From Cephalothrix spiralis (taxonomy: Eukaryota > Nemertea > Palaeonemertea > Archinemertea > Cephalotrichidae), in NCBI GenBank assembly GCA_032353305.1, contig JAUCNG010424798.1:1-10011 (forward strand): a stretch of 10,011 nt of DNA, given 5' to 3'. Positions 1 to 8,345 of the stretch are shown here, piece after piece (the first letter of the stretch is position 1; the number at the start of each line of letters is the position of its first letter). Under the pieces are notes generated by a model, which saw nothing but the letters and a program-made list of their open reading frames with translations, was not told the origin of the DNA and made no database searches. The position numbers were made by a program, and so were the translations under genes.

Positions 1-130
1 GTCTGCCCGGAGCCCATGCCGAAATCAAAATTTCGTAAAAACCCGGACCCGGAATGATTATTTTGAAAAAACCGTGCCCGGTGCACTAAAAAGCCGCTTC
101 CCGGTATACCCCATGTACACCCTCTTAGGA
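1..130. repeat. GC-rich repeat-like sequence at the window edge
   Basis: This stretch is much richer in GC than the DNA to its right and repeats short CCCGG-containing words (GCCCGG, ACCCGG, TCCCGG) at irregular spacing, separated by A-rich runs. No coding signal is convincing on either strand. It looks like the end of a dispersed repeat cut by the window edge, but the family is not recognised and no terminal repeat partner is visible. Confidence 0.3.
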
Positions 131-257
131 CTTGACCATAGAGTTGGGCTAGATCTATTATTTCGACATTGTAAAAATCCGATATTGGTACTATTCAGTG
201 AAATTATTTGGTACAAAAAAATGTCTAGGATAAAGTTCAGCCGTTGAAATTCCCTAT

Positions 258-435
258 AATTCATACTCTGATAAATGCGAGCCTGACTTTCCGTGAAAAA
301 TAATGTGAGTATGAATTGGCTAGATCAGATCAAAAAGCACAGAATTCTAAGCTCGCATTGATGCCCCCTTTAAGTTTTATCGCAAAGACTTCTTATTGTT
401 ATTTAGTTGTCTCGCCTTTTTTTTAAATCTGATCT
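258..435. repeat. Cluster of three interleaved short inverted repeats
   Basis: Three perfect inverted pairs are read directly. AATTCATACTC (258-268) pairs with GAGTATGAATT (307-317). AATGCGAGC (274-282) pairs with GCTCGCATT (351-359). AGATCAGAT (322-330) pairs with ATCTGATCT (427-435). The pairs overlap rather than nest, so they cannot all form one simple hairpin. They may be remnants of a decayed palindromic element. Confidence 0.4.
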
Positions 436-1110
436 GGTCGCATACTATATAAAAGTTTTTTTAACAGGTGGCCACTCGCCCACAAAAAATCATCTCGATT
501 TACACTCGCTATCCGACATTCTAAATCGCCCGGACGAGATTGGACCGTTGTATAAAAAAGTTATTCCACACTTTTTCGTGGATAAAACTGTTATTCCACG
601 AAAAGTTTGTAATAATCAGCCCTCTAAATTGTATCGTTGGGCCAAAACAAAGTCCATAATCCATTAATCTATAATCAGTAAAATACGTAATTATACACAT
701 ATGAAAAACTTTAAAAGTTCATAGGTCGTCGTTTAAACGTGTTACCGACGCATAACTTATAATTGTGCCGTATCATGATGTGAAAAACAAATTACAGCAT
801 CTATGATATAGACGAATACAATAATCAATACAAAACAAAATATAAAAGGAAAACATTCCTTCCATTCTTTTATATACTAAAAAAGACTAAATAATGAAAT
901 TAGTAATATTTTAAAAATCGATATTATTGAATGAAAAGAATTATAGAATTAACGATGTTATAATAAAAATATTACTCTAATGCTATTTTGCAGATAGTGA
1001 AAATTAAACTACACGCATTTTGCAGATATTTCGAATATGCACAATAGATTTTTTACTGGTGATCTTCTAGGTATCAGTAATAGCTCAAGACAAATATTTG
1101 ATTTGTAGTC

Positions 1111-2691
1111 CTAGTAAATAGATATGTATTTATTTCTATCATCTCTATTTTGATTAATCATGAATAGGTGGCCATTTGGAAGAAAACCAGCTGCAGATAT
1201 AATCTCATTCCTATTATCATATTTATACTCTTTAATCAGCTCAAGGTTTGCATTGAATATTTTCAAAACGTTGCCCCGTGGGCATGAAACATTTCCGTCA
1301 CTGTCAATTGATAACCTTCCGTTGTTTATTTCTCTTTCGAGATATACGGACTTGGCAATTTTTCCACTGTGAACAATTTGAACGAGGTTGTTTTCTTCAC
1401 ATGCATAAATCTTTCCATTCCTACACACTGAAATATAATTTTTGAAGTTAGGACTCGAATGTGTTTTCACCTGCCGAATAATTTTTCCACTTCTCCCTAC
1501 TTGTAAACAAATATTACTGTTACTTGCGTATATTTGATCGTCACGTACTGCAACATCACATAAATGAGGCTCTTTGTCTAAAATTCCTTCCCACTGTATA
1601 GATGACTTAGAAACAATCTTTAAATGTTTTATGAAGATCAACTGATCACTTGCTGTTGAAACTAACTCGCCGTTTGTTAAAGCTGCTAAACCACTTAATT
1701 TTATTTCTTCAAACTGAACTGTATCACCTTCAATTATTTCAAATGTGTCGGTATTGATTTTAATCGCAGTCAAATAAAAGTCATAAATATTATTGCTTAG
1801 TACATAAAGTATTTTGTCTACGAAAACAGTTCCATAAATATCGTTCTTTTTTAACGCCGATACCTCTTTTCTTGCTAAGAATGCCTTGTTTGAATATTTC
1901 AATTTTCTTTCTCCCGTATTTTGACCTGTTGCTTTCTTACTTCGTCCATCTTCAAGGACAATTTGTCCATTTCGTATCATTTCATCAAAATTGAAATGAA
2001 ACGAAAGCTTTACCTCATCGACGGATTTGAGTTTTAACGCCTTTAGTTCATCACAGATACTTTCGACTTCTTCTGATGATATATCTTGAACTTTCCTAAG
2101 TTTGTTTCCTTTCTCTAATAGTTGATGTGCATTCGTTATGTATTCTTTCAACCTTTGCTCCTTAACCTTTTTCATTAACTCTTTCTTAATTTTTTTCTTT
2201 TGGAAAAGCTCTTCTACTTGTCTTTCAACAATTTTGATATTTGCTGGATTCAATCTCCTTTGCTTGTTTTCTATCTCTACAACTTGGGTTTGTAGCGTCT
2301 TGATGGCTCCTTCTAGGTCTTGTTTCACAAGAGCTGAATGCTGGGACACACAATCCTTGCACATCATTATTTCACAACACTTGCACATCATGAGTGGTTT
2401 CTTCTTAATGCAAAACGGACATTTGCTCATCTGATTCTGGCACTTAATGTGCTCTACTAGATCTCTGATGACGTAATTGGTTGGAAAATCAGCAACACTT
2501 GTAACATTCCGTAATATCATTTTCCTCTTACAAAATGGGCAACAAACAAAATCTTTGCCCCTTCGTTCATTGTTTAATATGTCTCTAAGGCATTGTCGGC
2601 AAAAGGAGTGCCCACACTCAATCGTAACTGGGTCATCATAAAGGTCCATGCAGATTGAACATTCTGCAATTCTGTTGCCACCTTCTGCCAT
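1111..2691 (-). CDS. TRIM-like RING/B-box/coiled-coil/NHL-type beta-propeller protein, copy 1
   Basis: Predicted cytoplasmic E3 ubiquitin ligase of 526 residues in one coding exon. The N-terminus is a C3HC4 RING: C11, C14, C26, H28, C31, C34, C51, C54. The E2-contacting Ile (I13), a Pro after the seventh ligand (P52) and a basic residue after the last ligand (K55) are present, so ligase activity is plausible. A B-box-like zinc motif follows with C91, C94, C103, C106, C111, C114 and H118; the usual second His is missing. Residues about 120-225 are charged and helical, consistent with the TRIM coiled coil. Residues about 265-526 contain repeated beta-strand units with G-x-I/L-Y and D-x-x-G-N/K patterns, typical of an NHL-like six-bladed propeller. 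The start is fixed by alignment with copy 2 and a splice acceptor just upstream. A role in innate immunity is inferred from bivalve TRIM expansions. The closest named orthologue is not clear. Confidence 0.9.
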   Translation of the reverse strand: MAEGGNRIAECSICMDLYDDPVTIECGHSFCRQCLRDILNNERRGKDFVCCPFCKRKMILRNVTSVADFPTNYVIRDLVEHIKCQNQMSKCPFCIKKKPLMMCKCCEIMMCKDCVSQHSALVKQDLEGAIKTLQTQVVEIENKQRRLNPANIKIVERQVEELFQKKKIKKELMKKVKEQRLKEYITNAHQLLEKGNKLRKVQDISSEEVESICDELKALKLKSVDEVKLSFHFNFDEMIRNGQIVLEDGRSKKATGQNTGERKLKYSNKAFLARKEVSALKKNDIYGTVFVDKILYVLSNNIYDFYLTAIKINTDTFEIIEGDTVQFEEIKLSGLAALTNGELVSTASDQLIFIKHLKIVSKSSIQWEGILDKEPHLCDVAVRDDQIYASNSNICLQVGRSGKIIRQVKTHSSPNFKNYISVCRNGKIYACEENNLVQIVHSGKIAKSVYLEREINNGRLSIDSDGNVSCPRGNVLKIFNANLELIKEYKYDNRNEIISAAGFLPNGHLFMINQNRDDRNKYISIY

Positions 2692-2701
2692 TATTCTGCA
2701 G

Positions 2702-2708
2702 TCTGCAA
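2702..2708 (-). other. Probable 3' splice site before the copy 1 start codon
   Basis: Read on the minus strand, the sequence before the start is T/A-rich and ends in CTATTGCAG, then ACTGCAGAATA and the ATG. The TTGCAG aligns with the TTGCAG that directly precedes the start of copy 2, with about ten extra bases between it and the ATG here. A second possible AG lies at 2697-2696. Exon sequence would begin at 2702 (or 2695). Confidence 0.55.
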
Positions 2709-3904
2709 TAGATAATCTTTAATCTTAATTTTAATCCGAAATATTTAATTCAACATTTTAATATCAATTCCAATCTTTTTTAACATTTACATACCGACGT
2801 TATTTTCTTCAAAATCTATGTATATTTCATTCATTTTAAGCGCGTTCCGTAATCCAATAAATAAGAAATGCCTTAATAGCATACTGAAGACAATAAGAAG
2901 AGGATAGTCCAAGTTATAATTTTAAGATAACTGAGGTATCATGATCGTATTTACATGCACTACCCCTTCCCTTGTAATTCATTGCCTTTGCTTTTATCAA
3001 ACAATTTGGTTTACATCTACAACATGTAGAAATTTATGGTGAATATTTGAAAACACGTAGAAATTTATACAATACATGTATATACCAAATTTATTATGAT
3101 TATAGGGCTTATCCCGATTCCGTTATCGGGAAAATTGTTATGCATTGTTCTCTTATCCATGCAGTTTCCCATTCTGTTATACTCCGATTCTTTAAAATCA
3201 CGACACTTTTAGTCTTATAAATGACACCCTATTGAAATAGCTCCGTGATGACAGATGGGATCTCATCACTACATGTACCTCTCGTTTACTACAGTAGAAC
3301 CTGTTATGAAGGAATTATCCGTTATATATATTTTAATGTGTTTATTGCTGCCGTATCAGAATCGGATTAAAGGCCGTATCTATTGAAATAATTCGTTTAC
3401 ATAACAATGAAACGAAAATACGTTGAACCATGTAATTAACAAAAACAATGCATACGATATAGCTCTCTAATACACACATTTTTAGCAAAATATCCATCCT
3501 AACATGTCTAATTTGCCATTTGCAGTCCCTAATATGACTCCATTTGCCCCCCTCCCCTAAGAGTATTCGATAGACTGGTTGCCTTGCTCTATAGTAAGCT
3601 CCTTTAGTTGCACAATTATAAAAGCAATGAATGTGTATTTGTAAACCCAAACCGCAGAAGTCGAAAATCGATAAAAAAAACATGGTCAAGTTTTTGTAAT
3701 AAAAAATGATTTCCATAATTAAATCATTATCACCTGTCAAAGCCTCAACCCGCAGCTGCTCGCTATTATGAAATATTATATAATACCATGGGAACGAGGA
3801 TGTAATTAAATGTCTCCATTGCAACTCTCTACTCATTAGGCGATTATTGTGCTTTTGCGGCTCACATGATTAACCCCTCTTATAGAATAAGTAGAAATAT
3901 TTAC
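2703..3904 (-). other. Probable leader intron of TRIM-like copy 1; otherwise gene-free
   Basis: This 1.2-kb stretch lies between a candidate donor (GTAAAT, 3904-3899) and the acceptor before the copy 1 ATG. It has a 7-bp perfect hairpin (TCCCGAT at 3112-3118, ATCGGGA at 3125-3131) and a direct repeat of roughly 14 bp with the core GTAGAAATTTAT (about 3025 and 3055). A 164-codon ATG-started open frame on the minus strand (3836-3342) has no recognisable domain. Its product is rich in Ile, Phe, Tyr and Cys, as expected of chance translation of AT-rich DNA, so it is not called a gene. The extra length over the copy 2 intron (851 bp, of which 422 bp is a MITE-like insertion) suggests an insertion here too, but no boundaries are visible. 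Confidence 0.4.
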
Positions 3905-4150
3905 CTTTTTGTTAGTTATTTATAAACCATTTTGTTTCCTTCGATGCGACTTCATCCGAGCGATTTTGTGAACATGAAAAGACATATCTAAGTATGACGA
4001 AAAAGATTTACGACTTAGACCGTTATCAGTCTTCAAAAAACGCCCTTCCATATGCATTGTATTGGATATGTAAATAGATATCAAAATAGATATCAAAATA
4101 ATTTGTTTACAATTAAAAGTATTTTTATGAACACTGTCCATGTTTTAAAG
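3905..4150 (-). other. Candidate non-coding 5' exon and flanking block of TRIM-like copy 1
   Basis: This block can be aligned by eye with the block upstream of copy 2 (7636-7952). Shared words on the minus strand include AAGTCGTA, CTTTTTTCGT or close to it, AAATGG and ATAACTAAC, and on the plus strand ATATCAAAATAATT. At its gene-proximal end both copies read AAAG followed by GTAA, a candidate 5' splice site, which would join to the acceptor before the ATG. Between the copies the block has indels that are not multiples of three, which argues for untranslated rather than coding sequence. The transcription start is not identifiable. An alternative is a dispersed repeat present twice. Confidence 0.4.
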
Positions 4151-5178
4151 ATATGTCTTATCAACTAGGAAGTTCATAGAGGAACATTCGAAAAAATCAA
4201 CACGTACTGTGTGCAGGGCTTCCACTTAATATTTACATCATCATAAACTCCCATTTTTAGTGTACAATTTATTGTACAAAATAGCAATATTTTTATAACT
4301 ATCAATAGATATGAATAAAAAGGATCAAAAGAAAATTTTAAAAAACAAATTCAAGTTTTTACCCTTGTGCTTTAGCTTGAATTAGTTTAAGATTTTTTTT
4401 ACAAATCGCCACCTATCGGCGAAATTAAGCGTTATTTAAAAATTGCATTCTATAAATATCAGCAGTATATTCAAGATAATATGTTGAGAAACATCATATG
4501 CGTATTGTACAAGGCGAATCGGCGGAGGCCAATATGTCTGTCTATGACTTATCCGCATTAAAACAAGGTACAAATCGACAGCGGTAGCGGCCAAATTTAG
4601 ACTTGTTGGATAATTTATTCATATGTCATTGATTTATTTGTGGTTTTCTCTATATTTTGGATGTCGTCGAACATCAACTTTGCCACACCCTCTTACTTGT
4701 CACACGTGTTGTGTACTGATCGCGATGCATTTGTCAAAGAAAAGAGCTGACTGCATATTCACCAATAAGTCTTTTGACGTTTATCTTAAAGCTTTTGCTA
4801 CATATACAATTGTTTTTTTAATACTTAATTGGACCAGGTTGCATTATTCTATATTGGCGCCCTCGCGTTGCTACAAATTTCTCAAAGTGCTTTAAAATCG
4901 TACATTTGTGTATATATAACCCATACATATCAAATGTTCGCTCGCCGCGCTAACGCTCGGCTCGATAGCATAGTAAACATAATTTGCATAAGTAGTCGCC
5001 CAAAAAAGTAGTTTTCCCGTACACGTTGTAAATTAATCCTGACAATATACAAAAACAATAAACAGCCTTTTTAAACAGCCTAATTTACATAATTTAATTT
5101 ACAGGGGGCAGGATTAACGTTTTTATGTCTATTATTAATGTTTGAATTGAATTTAGAGATCATTTTAACTTTAGAATC
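4151..5178. other. Intergenic stretch between the TRIM-like copies; no gene seen
   Basis: Mostly AT-rich. It contains a short palindrome TTGTACAA-type motif near 4262-4279 and a GC-rich island at about 4936-4964 made of CTCGCC/GCGCT/CTCGGCTCG words, resembling debris of a dispersed repeat. Short open frames on the plus strand (4623-4895, 4829-5011) have no domain and low-complexity, Ile/Leu/Cys-rich products, so they are treated as chance. On the minus strand ATTAAA (5098-5093) lies about 80 bases past the copy 2 stop and may be its polyadenylation signal. Confidence 0.5.
5093..5098 (-). terminator. Possible polyadenylation signal (ATTAAA) of TRIM-like copy 2
   Basis: ATTAAA, the commonest variant of AATAAA, occurs on the minus strand about 80 bases beyond the copy 2 stop codon. 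In AT-rich DNA such a hexamer is often fortuitous, and no equivalent is conserved at copy 1. Confidence 0.25.
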
Positions 5179-6783
5179 CTAGTAAACAGATAAATATTTC
5201 TTTTTTTTATCTGTATTATAATGACACATGAATAGGTGACCATTTGGAAGAAAACCAGCTTCATATATACACTCCTTCCTCTCATCAACTTTATACTCTG
5301 TAAGCAACTCAAGGTTTGAATTGAATATTTTCAAAACATTGCCCCGTGAGCATAACACATTTCCGTCATTGTCAATTGATATGCTTCCGTAGTTAAATGT
5401 TCTTTCGAGTCTTACGGACTTGACAAGATGTCCATTTTGATCAATCTGTTTGATGTATTTTTTTCCACATACGTAAAATCTAGTGTCATTTATTCCATTC
5501 TTAATACGCACCGCAAAATGATCTATGAAGTCGGGATTCAAATGTGTTATCACTTGCCGAATTATTTTTCCATTTCTCTCTACTTGCAAACATTTACAAT
5601 CCCCATCGGATACATGTACGTATATTTGATCATCACATACTACAACATCATATACAGTAGGGTTTCTTTTTAAAATTCCTTCCCACTGTATAGATGACTT
5701 GAAAACAATCTTTGCATCTTTTATGAAGAACAACTGATATGTGTCTGTATGTATTGAAACGAACTCGCCATTTGTGAAAGCTGCTAAACCTTTTAAATAA
5801 TATCGTCCTCCTATCATAACTGTATCATCTTCGATTATTTCAGATGTGTCAGTGTTAATTTTTACTGCAGTTAAATAATAATAAAGATCATATGAAGTTA
5901 GTACATATAGTATTTTGTCTACGACAACTGTTCCGTCTACATTGTTTCCTGATAACACTGATATCACTTTTCGTGCTAAGCATGTCTTGTTTGAGTATTT
6001 CAATTTCCGTTCTTTCATATTTTGACCTTTGGCTTGTTGTCCTTCTTTAATGACAATTTGTCCATTTCTTATCATTTCATCAAAATCGAAATGAAACAAT
6101 AGTTGAACGTCATCGACAGATTTGAGTTTTAACTCCTTTAGCACATCACAAATAGCTTGGACTTCTGTTGATGATAAGTGTTGAGCTGTCCGAAGTTCGT
6201 TCCCCCTCTCTAGTAGTTGATTTGCATTTGTTTTGTATTCTTTGAACCTTTGCTCCGTAACCTTTTTCAATAACTCTGTCTTAACTTCTTGCTGTTGAAA
6301 GAGCTCTTCTATTCGTCTTTCAACAAGTTTGGTATTTGCTGGATTCAATCTTTGCTTTTTTTCTGTCTCTACAAGTTGTGTTTGTAGAGTCTTAATGGCT
6401 CTTTCTAGGTCTTGCTTCACAATTGCTGAATGCTGAGAAACACAATCATTGCACATCATTATTTCACAGCAATTGCACATTATTAGTGGTTTCTTCTCAA
6501 TGCAGAATGGGCATTTGCTCATCTGATTCTGGCGCTTAATGTGTTCTACCACATCTCTGAATGCATAATTGGTGGGAAAATCAGCAACACTTGTAATACT
6601 TCGTAAAACCCCTTCCCTCTTACAAAATGGGCAGCAAACAAAATTCTTGCCCCTTCGTTCATTGTTTACAATGTCTATAAGGCATTGTCGGCAGAAGGCA
6701 TGCCCGCACTCAATGGTAACAGGGTCTTCATAGAGGTCCATGCAGATTGAGCATTCTGCAATCCTGTTGCCACCTTCTGCCAT
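5179..6783 (-). CDS. TRIM-like RING/B-box/coiled-coil/NHL-type beta-propeller protein, copy 2
   Basis: Paralogue of copy 1, 534 residues, same strand and same domain order. RING ligands C11, C14, C26, H28, C31, C34, C51, C54 and B-box-like ligands C91, C94, C103, C106, C111, C114, H118 are all kept at identical positions. Only about 19 of the first 125 residues differ from copy 1. Copy 2 lacks one Arg in the coiled coil (KQRLNPAN versus KQRRLNPAN) and has extra residues between propeller strands, for example after SVLSGNNVDG, at IGGRYYLKG and at IKNGINDTRFYV. The frame is open for 19 codons further upstream to an ATG at 6840. However, the MAEGGNRIAEC start matches copy 1 exactly, and TTATTATTGCAG lies one base before it, so the upstream codons are most likely intron. 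An E3 ligase role is inferred from the domains; the target is unknown. Confidence 0.9.
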   Translation of the reverse strand: MAEGGNRIAECSICMDLYEDPVTIECGHAFCRQCLIDIVNNERRGKNFVCCPFCKREGVLRSITSVADFPTNYAFRDVVEHIKRQNQMSKCPFCIEKKPLIMCNCCEIMMCNDCVSQHSAIVKQDLERAIKTLQTQLVETEKKQRLNPANTKLVERRIEELFQQQEVKTELLKKVTEQRFKEYKTNANQLLERGNELRTAQHLSSTEVQAICDVLKELKLKSVDDVQLLFHFDFDEMIRNGQIVIKEGQQAKGQNMKERKLKYSNKTCLARKVISVLSGNNVDGTVVVDKILYVLTSYDLYYYLTAVKINTDTSEIIEDDTVMIGGRYYLKGLAAFTNGEFVSIHTDTYQLFFIKDAKIVFKSSIQWEGILKRNPTVYDVVVCDDQIYVHVSDGDCKCLQVERNGKIIRQVITHLNPDFIDHFAVRIKNGINDTRFYVCGKKYIKQIDQNGHLVKSVRLERTFNYGSISIDNDGNVLCSRGNVLKIFNSNLELLTEYKVDERKECIYEAGFLPNGHLFMCHYNTDKKKKYLSVY

Positions 6784-6800
6784 TCTGCAATAATAAAATA
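6784..6800 (-). other. 3' splice site immediately before the copy 2 start codon
   Basis: On the minus strand a T-rich tract ending TTATTATTGCAG is followed by a single A and then the ATG at 6783. The acceptor AG is at 6786-6785. It aligns with the TTGCAG upstream of copy 1, so the same exon structure (leader exon, then one coding exon) is predicted for both genes. Confidence 0.65.
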
Positions 6801-6960
6801 GTTTAATACAAATGCTTGCAGTTGGAAACTCAAAATCCAAAGTCTAAAAAGCTATTTTAATCCATTTGTTCCTCACATGTTACCGATTTAAGCATTCTAA
6901 TGACATTACCCAGTAGTTCTTTGGCAAGACCATCAGGATCACAAGGATTTATAGTGCACG

Positions 6961-7382
6961 TATAGTAAGTAAATGGTATATGGTATCTATCGAAGCGTAA
7001 TAAAGATAGTATATCGTCTAGGTTGAAGGTCGAGGGTTTTTTGAGGTCATGGAAAGGTCAAAATCGTAATAAACCGAATTACTCATTTGTATCCTTATGT
7101 TTAGAACTATTTATCAGATACTTCAGTCGACCTAACCTTCAAGAACCGATTTACTCAATAACTTAATTGTATCCTTACATTTGGAACCATTTAACCAGAT
7201 ACTACAGTTGACCCACATGTTGTATAGAAAGTCAATGTCTACATACATAATTCATACATTACCAATGATATATCAAGGGATAACACTGTAGAGACGATTT
7301 TGACCTTTCCATGACCTCAAAAATATGCACCTTCTACGTAGAATTCTCTCTTTATCATACTGTACAACATATACTTACTATA
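6961..7382. mobile_element. MITE-like palindromic element, non-autonomous
   Basis: The ends are inverted copies: TATAGTAAGTA (6961-6971) and TACTTACTATA (7372-7382). Inside, a perfect 30-bp inverted repeat lies at 7038-7067 and 7294-7323, with GAAGGT/ACCTTC (7025-7030 and 7329-7334) extending the symmetry. The terminal TA on both sides would fit a TA target duplication of the Tc1/mariner kind, but that is inference from two bases. There is no transposase frame. The middle is a degenerate direct duplication. The length (about 420 bp), terminal inverted repeats and lack of coding capacity fit a miniature inverted-repeat element. It lies in the presumed intron of TRIM-like copy 2. Confidence 0.6.
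7070..7216. repeat. Two imperfect direct repeats of about 72 bp inside the MITE-like element
   Basis: The unit starting near 7073 (ACCGAATTACTCA, then TTGTATCCTTA, CAGATACTTCAGT, CGACCTA) recurs near 7145 (ACCGATTTACTCA, TTGTATCCTTA, CAGATACTACAGT, TGACCCA). The two units fill most of the space between the 30-bp inverted arms. Confidence 0.6.
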
Positions 7383-7635
7383 AAAGTACAAAAACCAAAA
7401 AATATCCCACCTCACCCCCCTATTGCGTTCACGTAGACGATGTTACACTTGAAATAAATCTTCGCAGGAAAATTCTGTGACGTAGCGCCACGTGACAGGA
7501 AAATGCATCTCTCCTTTATCTCCAATTCTTGTGATCCTGATGATCTTGCCAAAGAAACAGACTATAACTACTAATGCCGATACGCCCCCCTTTTCAAAAT
7601 ATTTTCGATACAAAATCAATTTCAAATATAGTTAC

Positions 7636-7952
7636 CTTTCGGTTAGTTATTATGTTGACATTCCATTTGGTTTAAAAGTCCTTTGATCCGACCTCTCCAA
7701 AGCTGTTGTGCACTTGATATAAGAAATATTTAAATACGAAAAAAGTATACGACTTAAACATGCTAAACCGGTTCGGCGGGTTCGCACTTAATTATTATTA
7801 AGGTGATCACACAAAAGTAATTACATGCATGCGTAAAATGATTTATATCATTTTTTTAAATCATTGAATGGAGTTATTATAGGCCGGCCTCAATATCAAA
7901 ATAATTATATTAGAGAATGTATTTGAACACCTAAATATATGTTATGTTAAAG
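7636..7952 (-). other. Candidate non-coding 5' exon and flanking block of TRIM-like copy 2
   Basis: Counterpart of the block at 3905-4150. On the plus strand it keeps the order TTACCTTT, GTTAGTTAT, CCATTT, a GAT-CGAC segment, ACGAAAAA, TACGACTTA, then (after about 100 unmatched bases) ATATCAAAATAATT, GAACAC and GTTAAAG. The gene-proximal end is AAAG|GTAACT on the minus strand, a candidate donor. The unmatched middle (about 7770-7890) contains an AGGCCGGCCT palindrome (7880-7889) and is probably an insertion or fast-evolving. Promoter elements cannot be named from sequence alone. Confidence 0.4.
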
Positions 7953-8022
7953 GGAGTATCTATTGGACAGGGATTACTTGGGTGTGTGAGTAAATAATAA
8001 CTAAATTCACCAAAAATTTACA

Positions 8023-8080
8023 CTTTCGGCCCAGTACATTTTCGGCCCCAACATTTACGACCCCAACTCTTTCGGCCCCA
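8023..8080 (-). repeat. Left-arm tandem array, about four units of TTTCGGCCCC type
   Basis: Four units of the form TTTCGGCCCCAACA or TTTCGGCCCAGTACA, the third mutated to TTTACGACCCC. They are the inverse of the right-arm array. Confidence 0.8.
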
Positions 8081-8345
8081 AAAAAGTTAATTTTGAATAC
8101 AGTTGCAGAGATTAAAAAAGTCATCCCAGAGATGCAAAAAAGTTTAATTGGCTTATCAAATGTCAAAATATAAACAAATAATTTGTGAATTAACATCAGA
8201 GTCAAAAATAAACAAACAAATTCTTTGTTTATTTTTGACATTTGATACGCCAATTAAACTTTTCTCTCTCTAAATACATGAATCAATTGGAACATAAAAG
8301 ATCATTTGTTCATCTCTGAAACTGTCTTCAAAATTAACTTTTTTA

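Larger units (their letters stand above)
1..1110. other. Intergenic stretch downstream of TRIM-like copy 1; no confident gene
   Basis: Apart from the GC-rich edge and the inverted-repeat cluster, this AT-rich stretch holds one notable open segment (468-667, plus strand). It follows a T-rich tract ending in AACAG and could be a terminal exon, but it has no ATG and its product is not recognised. An imperfect hairpin lies at about 570-606, where ACTTTTTCGTGG faces CCACGAAAAGT. A short direct repeat, ATTTTGCAGATA, occurs near 984 and 1017. On the minus strand just past the TRIM stop codon there is no canonical AATAAA; the nearest variant is TATAAA at 874-869. The 3' end of copy 1 is therefore not defined. 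Confidence 0.5.
6785..7635 (-). other. Probable leader intron of TRIM-like copy 2, containing a MITE-like insertion
   Basis: Bounded by a candidate donor GTAACT (7635-7630) and the acceptor at 6786-6785. The +5 position of the donor is C, which is weak, but the same place is a donor-like AAAG|GTAA in copy 1. About half the length is the palindromic element at 6961-7382. The rest (6800-6960 and 7383-7635) has no coding signal. Confidence 0.4.

Noticed and set aside
3342-3836. 164-codon ATG-started open frame on the minus strand
   Set aside because: No recognisable domain; composition rich in Ile, Phe, Tyr and Cys as expected of chance AT-rich translation; it lies in the presumed leader intron of TRIM-like copy 1 and has no counterpart at copy 2.
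3920-4141. 73-codon minus-strand frame inside the candidate 5' exon of copy 1
   Set aside because: The aligned block at copy 2 has indels that break the frame, so the conservation is not at the protein level.
4623-5011. Two plus-strand open frames between the TRIM copies
   Set aside because: Short, overlapping, low-complexity products without domains or splice context; the region looks like repeat debris.
6784-6840. 19-residue N-terminal extension of TRIM-like copy 2
   Set aside because: The extension is absent from copy 1, runs through the polypyrimidine tract, and is separated from the conserved start by a splice acceptor.
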